From an uncultured Lachnospiraceae bacterium (GTDB taxonomy: Bacteria > Bacillota > Clostridia > Lachnospirales > Lachnospiraceae), in assembly GCA_910589265.1 (NCBI GenBank), contig CAJUTQ010000100.1:1-64000 (forward strand): a stretch of 64,000 nt of DNA, read 5' to 3'. Below, in pieces: positions 43,406 to 52,031 of this stretch (the first letter of the stretch is position 1; each line of letters opens with the position of its first letter). The notes under the pieces are model-generated. The model was not told where the DNA came from. It ran no database searches and saw only the letters and a list, made by a program, of their open reading frames with translations. Position numbers and translations under genes: made by a program.

Positions 43406-44137
43406 ATGCACATTATAAAGACAAAAGACTATGCACAAATGAGCAAAAAAGCAGCCCATCTCATCTTTGCCCAAGTTTTAATGAAGCCAAACTGTGTACT
43501 TGGACTTGCCACTGGTTCTACCCCCATTGGAACTTATAAGGAGCTCATCCAATGGTATGAACAAGGGGATCTAGATTTTTCATCGGTTACTACAGCCAAT
43601 TTAGATGAATATAAAGGAATCTCTAGAGAAAATGATCAAAGCTATTTTTATTTTATGAATGAACATCTCTTTTCCCATATTAATATCCATCCTGCCAATA
43701 CACATATTCCCAATGGCATGGAACCAGACAGTGACAAAGCATGCAAGGATTACAATTCTCTCCTCCATTCTATTGGAACTATTGACTTACAGCTTCTAGG
43801 TCTTGGGCATAATGGTCATATTGGATTTAACGAGCCAAAGGATTCCTTTTCCACGAGAACGCATTGTGTCACCTTATCCAATCGGACTATTGAGGCAAAT
43901 AAACGATTTTTTCCATCCATTGATGACGTTCCAAAACAGGCTTATACAATGGGCATTCAAACAATCATGGAGGCAAAAAAGGTGTTAGTCATTGTAAATG
44001 GTGAAGAAAAAGCATCTATTGTAAATCAAGCTTTTTTTGGCCCCATTACCCCTCTTGTCCCTGCTTCTATTTTACAGCTTCATCCTGACTGTACTCTTAT
44101 TGCAGATGAGGCGGCTCTCTCCAAAACAAACATATAA
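43406..44137 (+). CDS. nagB: Glucosamine-6-phosphate deaminase
   Basis: This enzyme converts glucosamine-6-phosphate to fructose-6-phosphate and ammonia. Family blocks are LGLATGSTPIGTYKEL (phosphate binding), TTANLDEYKGI with the catalytic aspartate, and GLGHNGHIGFNEPKDSF with the active-site His and Asn-Glu-Pro. Length is 243 residues, the short form without the allosteric C-terminal segment of the E. coli enzyme. The ATG follows AAAGGA. The stop is 12 bases before nagA, so nagBA is an operon for amino-sugar use, perhaps fed by cell wall turnover or host glycans. Confidence 0.95.
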   Translation: MHIIKTKDYAQMSKKAAHLIFAQVLMKPNCVLGLATGSTPIGTYKELIQWYEQGDLDFSSVTTANLDEYKGISRENDQSYFYFMNEHLFSHINIHPANTHIPNGMEPDSDKACKDYNSLLHSIGTIDLQLLGLGHNGHIGFNEPKDSFSTRTHCVTLSNRTIEANKRFFPSIDDVPKQAYTMGIQTIMEAKKVLVIVNGEEKASIVNQAFFGPITPLVPASILQLHPDCTLIADEAALSKTNI

Positions 44138-44149
44138 AGGAGGATAAGA

Positions 44150-45268
44150 ATGATCATACAAAATGCAAAAGTCTTTGATAAACAGGGGGTCTTTGTATCC
44201 AAAGACATTTATATTGAAAAAGAACGGATAGCTTCTTCCAACCAACAAAGCCAGGATATACTGGATGCTTCTGGATGTCTTGCAGTCCCTGGCTTTATAG
44301 ATATTCATTTTCACGGATGTATGGGATATGATTTCTGTGATGGGACCATGGATGCTATACAAACCTTGGCAGACTATGAACTAAAAAATGGGATCATGGC
44401 CATTTGCCCAGCGACCATGACCTTACCAGAAGATACCTTACTTTCTATTTGCCGCAATGCTGCCTCCTACAAGAATGAACAAGGGGCAGACTTCGTAGGC
44501 ATCAATATGGAAGGTCCCTTTATTGCCCATTCAAAAATGGGAGCACAAAATCCTTCTTTTATACAAGAAACCAATTATGATGTCTATAAAAGGCTCCAAG
44601 TAGAAAGCGGCAATCTAATACGTTTAGTGGATATAGCGCCAGAAAAGACTGGTTCTATGGAATTTATACAAAGGGCAAAAGACGAGGTAGTCATTTCCCT
44701 TGCCCATACAAGCGCTGATTATGAAACAGCTTTGGAAGCCTTTCAAAAGGGAGCTTCCCATGTTACACATTTGTACAATGCTATGATGCCTTATACCCAC
44801 AGAGCTCCTGGAGTTATTGGCGCTGCCTGCGACACTCCCCACTGCTATGTGGAACTTATATGTGATGGAATTCACATCCATCCATCCGCTGTACGAACGA
44901 CCTTTAAAATGTTTGGCGATGACCGTATTGTTTTTATAAGCGATAGTATGATGGCCACTGGAATGAATGACGGGGAATATTCTTTAGGAGGTCAAAAGGT
45001 AAAAGTAGTAGGAAATCTTGCTACCTTAGAAAACGGCACTATTGCTGGATCCGCCACGAATTTAATGGAATGCTTTCGATTTGCTGTGCAAAAAATGGGA
45101 ATTCCTCTGGAAAGTGCAGTGAAATGCGCCACAATGAATCCAGCCAAATCCATTGGTATTTTTGATGAATATGGAAGTATAGAAGAAGGAAAATATGCAA
45201 ATATTCTTTTACTCGATGAACATACTTTGGAAATCAAAACGTTACTTTTTAAAGGAACTATTTTATAA
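44150..45268 (+). CDS. nagA: N-acetylglucosamine-6-phosphate deacetylase
   Basis: This metal-dependent amidohydrolase removes acetate from GlcNAc-6-phosphate, supplying NagB. Metal-site motifs are IDIHFHGCMGYDF (HxH), GINMEGPFI (metal-binding Glu), SLAHTSADY and VTHLYNAMMPY with conserved His, and IVFISDSMMATGM with the catalytic Asp. Length is 372 residues. The ATG follows AAAGGAGG. It overlaps nothing and ends in a bidirectional terminator, so the operon is nagB-nagA only. Confidence 0.95.
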   Translation: MIIQNAKVFDKQGVFVSKDIYIEKERIASSNQQSQDILDASGCLAVPGFIDIHFHGCMGYDFCDGTMDAIQTLADYELKNGIMAICPATMTLPEDTLLSICRNAASYKNEQGADFVGINMEGPFIAHSKMGAQNPSFIQETNYDVYKRLQVESGNLIRLVDIAPEKTGSMEFIQRAKDEVVISLAHTSADYETALEAFQKGASHVTHLYNAMMPYTHRAPGVIGAACDTPHCYVELICDGIHIHPSAVRTTFKMFGDDRIVFISDSMMATGMNDGEYSLGGQKVKVVGNLATLENGTIAGSATNLMECFRFAVQKMGIPLESAVKCATMNPAKSIGIFDEYGSIEEGKYANILLLDEHTLEIKTLLFKGTIL

Positions 45269-45315
45269 AAATATCCCATCAAAGGAAACTTCCTATTATA
45301 ATTAATAATAAAAAC

Positions 45316-45366
45316 AGGATGATGAAAAGAATGATTGCTCACTCTATTACATCATCCTATTTTTTA
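45316..45366. terminator. Bidirectional terminator between nagA and the DUF4366 gene
   Basis: AGGATGATG (45316-45324) pairs with CATCATCCT (45350-45358) over a 25-base loop. The plus-strand tail is ATTTTTT and the minus-strand tail GTTTTTATT. Confidence 0.75.
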
Positions 45367-45387
45367 GGATTGATGGATATCCTTTTC

Positions 45388-45687
45388 TTATGATTCTTTC
45401 ACAGTTTCTTCTTCATCCTCTTCATCTTCAAAAAAATCATCGTCAAATTCGTCCTCAAAGTCATCTTCAAAATCATCTAAATAATCTGGCGTAAAATAAC
45501 GGTATAAGGCATAGACAATAGCCGTTACTGCAGCTATGATTCCAACAATAGATAAAATGCATAACCAGCAATTTTTCTTTTCTTCTTTCTCTTTTTTTCC
45601 TAGAAACTCATTTAATTTTGAGATATTGGAGTTTAATAAATCATTAGATTTTGCCGCATGAAGCATTTCTTCTACTTTATTATACAT
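45388..45687 (-). CDS. DUF4366 family acidic membrane protein
   Basis: The 99-residue protein has a short N-terminal helical segment (about 1-35, many Lys/Glu), a single transmembrane helix (about 41-62), and a very acidic tail rich in Asp, Glu and Phe (FEDDFEDEFDDDFFEDEED). The DUF4366-like layout is common in Lachnospiraceae. Function is unknown. The ATG at 45687 gives MYNKVEEML; the open frame reaches 45729, where no good SD is seen. It lies about 60 bases downstream of the pcrA stop on the other side of the AT-rich gap. Confidence 0.65.
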   Translation of the reverse strand: MYNKVEEMLHAAKSNDLLNSNISKLNEFLGKKEKEEKKNCWLCILSIVGIIAAVTAIVYALYRYFTPDYLDDFEDDFEDEFDDDFFEDEEDEEETVKES

Positions 45688-45792
45688 AATCTCATTCCAT
45701 CCTTTCTTTCCCTTCTTAAACAGGTCCAATTAAACTTATTATATCACCATTTTATCTATTTTACTACATCTTTTCTTTCTTTGATAAAATTA

Positions 45793-48141
45793 TTATGTTT
45801 TCTTTAATTTTGCAAAGGTGGCAAACATTTTCTTTATTCCCCCCTGATCAAATTGGACAGTTACTTCATAATCCCTTCCTCCTTTTACAATTTGCATAAC
45901 GGTTCCCTGTCCAAATTTCATATGTGATACTCTGTCTCCCTCTCCATAATCTAAGGTTTCTGCCATAGTCAATCCTGTTTTTTTACCCTGGACTACTGCG
46001 GCCGCCTTTTTCCCTGTTCCTATGGAATTTCTTGAAAAAATAGAAGCTGGATTTTCTGCAGATGCAGGCTTACCTGACAGGATGGGTCTTGATGTAATGG
46101 CTTGTTTTTGACGTACACTTGATGGAGCAGAATTTCTGCCCGACTGGGAAAAAATCGTAAGTTCCTCCATGTCTTGCCTAGACATTTTTCTTGAAGGAGG
46201 CAGGTTGTCCAGAAGCTCTCCAGGTATTTCTCTTATAAATCTTGATATAGGGTTATATTGGGTTTCCCCCCTTATCATACGCTGCTTTGCACAAGTGAGA
46301 GTGAGGGCTTTCTTTGCCCTTGTAATGCCTACATAACAAAGACGCCTCTCCTCTTCCATGTCCGTTGGATCATCAGAAACAATTGTCATGTAACTGGGAA
46401 AAATACCATCTTCCATTCCAGTGAGATAAACATTGGAAAACTCTAGCCCCTTTGCACTATGTAATGTCATAAGAAGTACTCTGTCGTCCTTTTCCTCTAC
46501 ATTATCAATATCTGCCACTAAGGAAATCTCTTCCAAAAATTCTCCTAAAGTGGGGGGCTCCTCTGCATTACTCTCAAAAGCAACAATTTTACTCATAAAC
46601 TCTTCAATGTTGCTGATTCTATCTTCTGCATCTTCATCATCAGACATTTCCAATTCCTTTACATAATTTGTTGTTTCAATGATGTCATTCATTAGCTCTT
46701 CCAATGATAAATAGTCAAGTTTACTTCGAAAGGCCTGTATCATTGTTACAAAAGGTTTTAGTTTCCCTACACTTTTTCCAATGGAAAGGATCTCATCAGC
46801 CTCACATAAGCTTTCATAAAAGCTTATTCCCTTGCTTAAGGCATATTCTTGTATCCGATTAATTGTTGTTGTTCCAATTCCCCGTTTTGGAACATTAATG
46901 ATCCTTTTTACTGCCAAATCATCCTGCCCGTTATGAATGGTTTTTAAATAAGCAAGAAGATCTTTGATCTCCTTTCTTGCATAAAAATTTACACCTCCTA
47001 CTACCCGATAAGGAATACCTGATAATACAAACTGTTCTTCCAACAAACGAGATTGTGCGTTTGTCCGGTATAAAATAGCACAGTCTTTATAATTTATGCC
47101 TCCAGCCTTTGTTTTATGCCTAATATCCTCTACAATATACTCTGCTTCTTCCCCGCCATGGTCAAACTGGCAAAAGTGAATGGGAGCCCCTCTTCCCTCA
47201 TTGGTCCAAAGAGCCTTTTCCTTCCTTCCTCTGTTATTTTTTATGACTTCATTTGCCGCATCTAAAATGTTTTGTGTTGAGCGGTAGTTTTGTTCCAATT
47301 TGATCACTTTTGCATCGGGATAATTGCTTTCAAACTCTAATATATTTCGAATATTGGCTCCTCTAAACTTATAAATAGACTGATCGTCATCACCAACAAC
47401 ACAAAGATTTTTATCTCTCTTTGCCAAAAGACGAATAAACTCAAACTGGGCTGTGTTTGTATCCTGGTATTCGTCTACCATAATGTAAGAAAAACGGTTT
47501 TGATAAGACTCCAGCACATCAGGACATTCTAAAAATAATTCCACAGTTTTTATTATTAAATCATCAAAGTCCAATGCATTATTTCCTTTTAATACATTTT
47601 GATATTCTGTATACACCTTTGCCACTTTTTGAAGTCCAAAATCTCCTTCTGCGTTTAGTGTAAATTCTTTAGGAGAAATCATCTCATCTTTTGCACTGCT
47701 AATAGCAGCTAACAAGTTTCTCTCCTTATAAATTTTCGTATCAATTTCTAGCCTTTTACAAATATCCTTCATGACACTTTTTTGATCGTCCATGTCATAA
47801 ATGGTAAAATGGTTGTCAAATCCAATACGCTCAATATATCTTCGCAATATCCGCACACAAGAAGAGTGGAACGTAGAAACCCATATACTTTCTGAGCCAA
47901 AGCCTACCATTTTATCGATTCTCTCCCTCATTTCTCCTGCTGCCTTATTCGTAAAGGTAATTGCCATTATATTCCATGGATTCACTCCTTTTTCTTCTAT
48001 CATATAAGCGATTCTGTGAGTCAGCACTCTTGTCTTTCCCGAACCAGCCCCTGCAAGAATTAATAAAGGACCTTTTAAGTGCAGTACTGCCTCCCTCTGC
48101 TCCTTATTTAATGTATCTTGTATATCCATTCTTCTATCCAT
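45793..48141 (-). CDS. pcrA: ATP-dependent DNA helicase PcrA/UvrD
   Basis: This superfamily 1A 3'-5' helicase acts in DNA repair and plasmid replication. Motifs run in order: Q-motif LNKEQREAV, Walker A AGAGSGKTRVLTHRI, Ia TFTNKAAGEM, Walker B VDEYQDTN, III GDDDQSIYKFRGA, IV EQNYRST, V LMTLHSAKGLEF, and VI VGITRAKKALTL. The C-terminal domain ends with a KMFATFAKLKKT segment that resembles the RNA polymerase-interacting Tudor fold. Length is 782 residues. It is followed by the DUF4366 gene. Confidence 0.95.
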   Translation of the reverse strand: MDRRMDIQDTLNKEQREAVLHLKGPLLILAGAGSGKTRVLTHRIAYMIEEKGVNPWNIMAITFTNKAAGEMRERIDKMVGFGSESIWVSTFHSSCVRILRRYIERIGFDNHFTIYDMDDQKSVMKDICKRLEIDTKIYKERNLLAAISSAKDEMISPKEFTLNAEGDFGLQKVAKVYTEYQNVLKGNNALDFDDLIIKTVELFLECPDVLESYQNRFSYIMVDEYQDTNTAQFEFIRLLAKRDKNLCVVGDDDQSIYKFRGANIRNILEFESNYPDAKVIKLEQNYRSTQNILDAANEVIKNNRGRKEKALWTNEGRGAPIHFCQFDHGGEEAEYIVEDIRHKTKAGGINYKDCAILYRTNAQSRLLEEQFVLSGIPYRVVGGVNFYARKEIKDLLAYLKTIHNGQDDLAVKRIINVPKRGIGTTTINRIQEYALSKGISFYESLCEADEILSIGKSVGKLKPFVTMIQAFRSKLDYLSLEELMNDIIETTNYVKELEMSDDEDAEDRISNIEEFMSKIVAFESNAEEPPTLGEFLEEISLVADIDNVEEKDDRVLLMTLHSAKGLEFSNVYLTGMEDGIFPSYMTIVSDDPTDMEEERRLCYVGITRAKKALTLTCAKQRMIRGETQYNPISRFIREIPGELLDNLPPSRKMSRQDMEELTIFSQSGRNSAPSSVRQKQAITSRPILSGKPASAENPASIFSRNSIGTGKKAAAVVQGKKTGLTMAETLDYGEGDRVSHMKFGQGTVMQIVKGGRDYEVTVQFDQGGIKKMFATFAKLKKT

Positions 48142-48210
48142 GCCTTTCCAACAATATTATTTATCCATTATAGTATATCTTTTTGTTTCTGTCGATCCTA
48201 TTTTTATTGC

Positions 48211-48239
48211 TTGTCATATTGTGTGTATTCCTATATAAT
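48211..48239 (+). promoter_or_regulatory. Promoter of the DUF1836 gene
   Basis: TTGTCA (48211-48216), 17 bases and a perfect TATAAT (48234-48239) lie about 34 bases before the start codon, divergent from pcrA. Confidence 0.8.
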
Positions 48240-48272
48240 GGAAAGACATTATATAAAAAGGAGTAAGCCCAT

Positions 48273-48860
48273 ATGACCATTGATCCCAATAATTTATTAA
48301 ACAGCATATTGAGCAGCTTGGATCGCATTGATTATATTAAATCGGAAGAGCTTCCCAATATTGATTTGTATATGGATCAGCTGACTACATTCATGGAAAC
48401 CCATTTAAAATCAACAAAAAGATATGATTCTGACAAAGTATTAACGAAAACAATGATTAACAATTATGCGAAAAATAACTTGCTTCCTCCTCCAGTGAAA
48501 AAGAAATATTCCAAAGAACACAGTCTTTTGCTTATTTTTATTTATTATTTTAAAGGGGTACTTTCGATTCATGACATACAGACGCTGTTTGAACCTATTA
48601 CAAAAAAATATTTTCACAAAAAAGACGCCTTTAACTTACAATCTATTTATGATCAAGTGTTTTGTCTGGAGGGAGAGCAAATTCATTTGCTAAAAGAAGA
48701 TGTGCAGGAGAAATTTAAATTGGCCAAGACGACCTTTCAAAATGCGCCAAAAGAGGATCAGGAATTTCTCACCCTGTTTTCTTTTATATGCATTTTAAGT
48801 TTTGATGTTTATACGAAAAAGTTGTTAATAGAAAAAATTATTGATGGGATGTATACATAA
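48273..48860 (+). CDS. DUF1836 domain protein, predicted DNA-binding
   Basis: The 195-residue protein has the DUF1836 core with DSDKVLTKTMINNYAKNN and LLPPPVKKKYSKEHSLLL, an arrangement resembling a MerR-like winged helix that binds DNA, followed by an alpha-helical region. Function of the family is unknown. The ATG follows AAAGGAGTAAGCCCAT. A strong stem-loop follows the stop (48865-48890), so the gene is monocistronic. Confidence 0.8.
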   Translation: MTIDPNNLLNSILSSLDRIDYIKSEELPNIDLYMDQLTTFMETHLKSTKRYDSDKVLTKTMINNYAKNNLLPPPVKKKYSKEHSLLLIFIYYFKGVLSIHDIQTLFEPITKKYFHKKDAFNLQSIYDQVFCLEGEQIHLLKEDVQEKFKLAKTTFQNAPKEDQEFLTLFSFICILSFDVYTKKLLIEKIIDGMYT

Positions 48861-48864
48861 GAGC

Positions 48865-48890
48865 GTGTCTGAAAATGTATTTTCAGACAC
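48865..48890. terminator. Hairpin between the DUF1836 gene and yerC
   Basis: GTGTCTGAAAA and TTTTCAGACAC form a perfect 11-bp stem with a four-base loop. The tails are not strongly T-rich, but the position between convergent genes fits a bidirectional terminator. Confidence 0.6.
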
Positions 48891-48920
48891 GGCGGCTGTA
48901 TATTCTTGTCTTTCTTCAGC

Positions 48921-49208
48921 CTAAGGAAAAATTCTGGAAAATACCATGTCGTATCCATCGTTCCCGTAATTTAGAGAACGATTTACCCTACTTATGGTAG
49001 CAGTAGAAGCCCCCGTTTTGTCGGCTATTTCCAAATAAGTTTTATGACTTCTTAACATTTTTGCCACTTCAAATCTTTGAGACAAGGAAAGCAATTCATT
49101 CACTGTACAAACATCTTCAAAAAAAGAGTAGCATTCTTCTTTACTTGTTAAGCTTAAAATTGCTTCAAATAAACAATCCACTGCTTCTGTCTTAATCTTG
49201 TTATTCAT
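48921..49208 (-). CDS. yerC: YerC/YecD family TrpR-like regulator
   Basis: The 95-residue all-helical protein has the TrpR-like fold. The helix-turn-helix is TYLEIADKTGASTATISRVNR (cited in part as EIADKTGASTATISR). ELLSLSQRFEVAKML precedes it. Family members do not necessarily bind tryptophan, and the target is unknown. The start at 49208 lies 13 bases after AAAGGGG. A separate minimal ATG-AAT-AAA-TGA frame (49216-49205) sits closer to that SD and overlaps the yerC start, so translation may be coupled. Confidence 0.9.
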   Translation of the reverse strand: MNNKIKTEAVDCLFEAILSLTSKEECYSFFEDVCTVNELLSLSQRFEVAKMLRSHKTYLEIADKTGASTATISRVNRSLNYGNDGYDMVFSRIFP

Positions 49209-49357
49209 TTATTCATGGAAACCCCTTTCTTAGCTGCTTTTCTTAATACCTTTTTTCAAAGGAAGGAATATCTCTTATATTTTAACACATTAAAGATGTA
49301 ATATCCAGAAGAGAATCGTATTATGAAATTTTTTCATGGGCATTTGTATTCCCTTTT

Positions 49358-50083
49358 TTATAAAGAGCTCTGAAATCTATTTATATACTTTTTCAGTTCA
49401 TCATAGGAGCGGTTCACAATTAATGTTTCTGGAAAATCTACTTCTTGCAAAAGTTTCTTGGCCATTTCATGTTCTCCTACAGACGTGTCTACATGTGCAT
49501 CGCTGTTGATTACAATAGGAACCTCATATTTTTTACATTGCTTTAGCAATTTTTCATTATTCTCTTTAGCATTGGGGCGAAAAGAAGTGGGAAGTAAAGA
49601 ACTGTTATTTAGCTCTAACAACTTATGACATCTCTTCGCTTCTTTTACAATTGTCTCATAATCTACTGGAAACCGAGAATCGTCTAAATGTCCAATAATA
49701 TTTACATAAGGATTTTCCATGACATGAAGGATAGCCCAAGTATTTCCATTTTTGCTCAAAGGCGCCATACAAGGGGTATGCATACTTGCAATAACAATGT
49801 CCATAGCTTTTAATTCTTCCTCTGCCAAATCTACCCTTCCAGCTTCATCTAACACATTCAGTTCTACACCAAAAAGAATGTCCACATCATAGGCATTTCT
49901 GTCTAATATACGCATATTTTGAAAATACATCTTATGGCAGCTCCCTGGCATTCTAGGACCATGTTCTGTAATTCCAAGAACTTCCAATCCTTTCTTCTTA
50001 GCTGCTCTAGCCATTTCCCTAATTGTGCTATAAGCATGTCCACTGACAATAGTATGGGTATGCACGTCTAAAACATCTATCAT
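49358..50083 (-). CDS. PHP-domain phosphatase (YcdX-like)
   Basis: The 241-residue TIM-barrel-like PHP protein has the trinuclear metal motifs DVHTHTIVSGHAYS (HxH and H), GITEHGPRMPG, FGVELNVLD, VIASMHTPC, NIIGHLDD and INSDAHVDTS. It matches YcdX-like phosphatases, whose substrate is not fixed. The ATG starts at 50083. Upstream is a 14-bp imperfect hairpin (50117-50150). No gene is closely coupled to it. It is monocistronic or follows no operon that I can see. Confidence 0.88.
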   Translation of the reverse strand: MIDVLDVHTHTIVSGHAYSTIREMARAAKKKGLEVLGITEHGPRMPGSCHKMYFQNMRILDRNAYDVDILFGVELNVLDEAGRVDLAEEELKAMDIVIASMHTPCMAPLSKNGNTWAILHVMENPYVNIIGHLDDSRFPVDYETIVKEAKRCHKLLELNNSSLLPTSFRPNAKENNEKLLKQCKKYEVPIVINSDAHVDTSVGEHEMAKKLLQEVDFPETLIVNRSYDELKKYINRFQSSL

Positions 50084-50211
50084 TATGTTACCTAAGCCTT
50101 TCTCATATTTTTCATATATGATTTACTATATTTTTCTATAGTATATCATAAAAGAGAAAAGATTTGTAGAAGAAAAAATATATTCCCCTTTTCATACAAA
50201 TCTAAAAATGG

Positions 50212-50253
50212 AAAAAAAGTGCATTGTTTTCCAAAAAACACAGCACTCTTTTT
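50212..50253 (-). terminator. Terminator after the ABC exporter genes
   Basis: On the minus strand AAAAAG-AGTGC and GCACT-TTTTTT pair with an extended TGTTTT/AAAACA inner stem, followed by a T run. It is located right after the stop at 50260. Confidence 0.8.
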
Positions 50254-50259
50254 CTATTC

Positions 50260-52005
50260 TTATACTGCAAATTGACTATTATACAGCTTATAATAAAAAC
50301 CTTTTTTCTTAAGAAGTTCCTGATGGGTTCCCTGCTCCATAATACGCCCTTTTTCCATTACTAAAATCACATCTGCTTCTTGTATAGTTGACAGTCGGTG
50401 GGCTACAATAAAGCTGGTTCTCCCCTCCATCATTTTTGCAAATGCCTTCTGTATACGAATTTCTGTCATTGTGTCAATGGAAGAAGTAGCCTCATCTAAA
50501 ATTAACATAGGAGGGAGGCAGAGCATGACTCGCGCTATGCATAAAAGCTGTTTTTGCCCCTGGGACAGACTTCCCCCCTCTTCTGAAATAACTGTGTCGT
50601 ATCCTTCAGGCATTTTTTGAATAAAGGAATGGGCATGGGCCTCTTTTGCTGCCTGAATCATTTCTTCCTTTGTGGCATCTGGTTTTCCATAGGCAATATT
50701 CTCGCCAATAGTCCCTGTTCTTAACCAAGTTTCCTGCAATACCATACCATAGTTTTGCCTTAAGCTTTTCCTTGTTATGTTCCGAATGTCACAGTCATTA
50801 ACAAGAATTCTTCCCGAATCCACATCGTAAAACCTCATAAGCAAATTAATAAGGGTGCTTTTTCCGCATCCTGTTGGTCCTACAATAGCAACACGCTGAC
50901 CTGGATTCACATGAAGATTCAAATGCTCAATAAGGGGAGCTTCTTTTTTATAAGAGAAAGATACATCCTTTAAGGAAACTTCTCCATTTGCTTCTTTTAG
51001 CTCTATGGCCTCTTCCTTATCTGGAATCTGAGGCTTTTCATCAATAAGTTCAAAAACTCTTGCTGCACAAGCCAAGGCATTTTGTAATTCTGTAACAACC
51101 CCTGATATTTCATTAAAAGGTTTTGTATACTGGTTTGCATAAGTTAAAAAACAGGAAAGCTCTCCTACAGACAGCAAACCTTTTACAACGCTGTAAGCGC
51201 CCACAACTCCCACACTGGCATAGACAAGACCATTGACAAACCGAGTGGCAGGATTCGTAATAGATGAAAAAAATATGGCCTTTAAACTGCATGTTTTCAA
51301 ACGCTGATTCATTTCCTCAAATTTTTCCAATGCTTCCCTCTCATAGTGAAAAGCTTGAACAATCTTTTGATTTCCTAACATCTCGTCAATATGAGCGGTG
51401 AGTTCTCCCCTTGTCTTTGACTGTAATTGGAACATGGTGTAAGTCTTCTTTGCAATAAAGCTTGCAACAAGTAAAGATAGGGGAGTTACCATGACAACGA
51501 CTAGGCTGATTCCTACATGAACAGAAAACATAAAGCATAAGGTTCCTAAAATTGTCATACACCCAGTAAACAACTGGGTAAATCCCATAAGCAAACCTTC
51601 CGAAAACTGATCCACATCTCCAATCACCCTGCTAATAATGTCTCCCCCAGGATGGGCATCCACATATTTTAATGGGAGCTCTTCCAAGTGACGAAAGGCC
51701 CTTATTCGAATGTCTTTTACTACTTGATAGGTAATATGGTTATTTATATGGTTCATCATCCACTGAGCTAACGAAGTTACCAAAATCATCAGAAGAATTT
51801 TTTGAACAATGATCCGAATTCCTTGGAAATCTACCTTTCCCTCTTCCAGAATAAGATCAACTGCCTGCCCAATCAAAATAGGAACATAAAGAGTCAGGGC
51901 GACGGTCAATCCCGCAAGGAAAAGAGACAATACAACCATAAAACGATATTTACCTATAGAACATAAAATTCGATAAAGTGTTGATTTCTTACTTTTCATC
52001 CTCAT
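50260..52005 (-). CDS. ABC exporter half, ATP-binding and permease (canonical ATPase site)
   Basis: This half-transporter has a six-helix domain (about 20-320) and a nucleotide-binding domain (about 345-575). Walker A is VGPTGCGKSTLI, the signature LSQGQKQLLCIAR, Walker B LILDEATSSIDTMTE with the catalytic Glu, and the H-loop VAHRLST. The start is the ATG at 52005 after GGGAGGTATC; the frame reaches 52065 and overlaps the next gene. It forms a heterodimer with the protein encoded just upstream, whose ATPase site lacks key residues. Substrate unknown; multidrug or lipid export is typical for the family. Confidence 0.92.
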   Translation of the reverse strand: MRMKSKKSTLYRILCSIGKYRFMVVLSLFLAGLTVALTLYVPILIGQAVDLILEEGKVDFQGIRIIVQKILLMILVTSLAQWMMNHINNHITYQVVKDIRIRAFRHLEELPLKYVDAHPGGDIISRVIGDVDQFSEGLLMGFTQLFTGCMTILGTLCFMFSVHVGISLVVVMVTPLSLLVASFIAKKTYTMFQLQSKTRGELTAHIDEMLGNQKIVQAFHYEREALEKFEEMNQRLKTCSLKAIFFSSITNPATRFVNGLVYASVGVVGAYSVVKGLLSVGELSCFLTYANQYTKPFNEISGVVTELQNALACAARVFELIDEKPQIPDKEEAIELKEANGEVSLKDVSFSYKKEAPLIEHLNLHVNPGQRVAIVGPTGCGKSTLINLLMRFYDVDSGRILVNDCDIRNITRKSLRQNYGMVLQETWLRTGTIGENIAYGKPDATKEEMIQAAKEAHAHSFIQKMPEGYDTVISEEGGSLSQGQKQLLCIARVMLCLPPMLILDEATSSIDTMTEIRIQKAFAKMMEGRTSFIVAHRLSTIQEADVILVMEKGRIMEQGTHQELLKKKGFYYKLYNSQFAV

Positions 52006-52031
52006 GATACCTCCCAAATAGTCCCCTTTTC

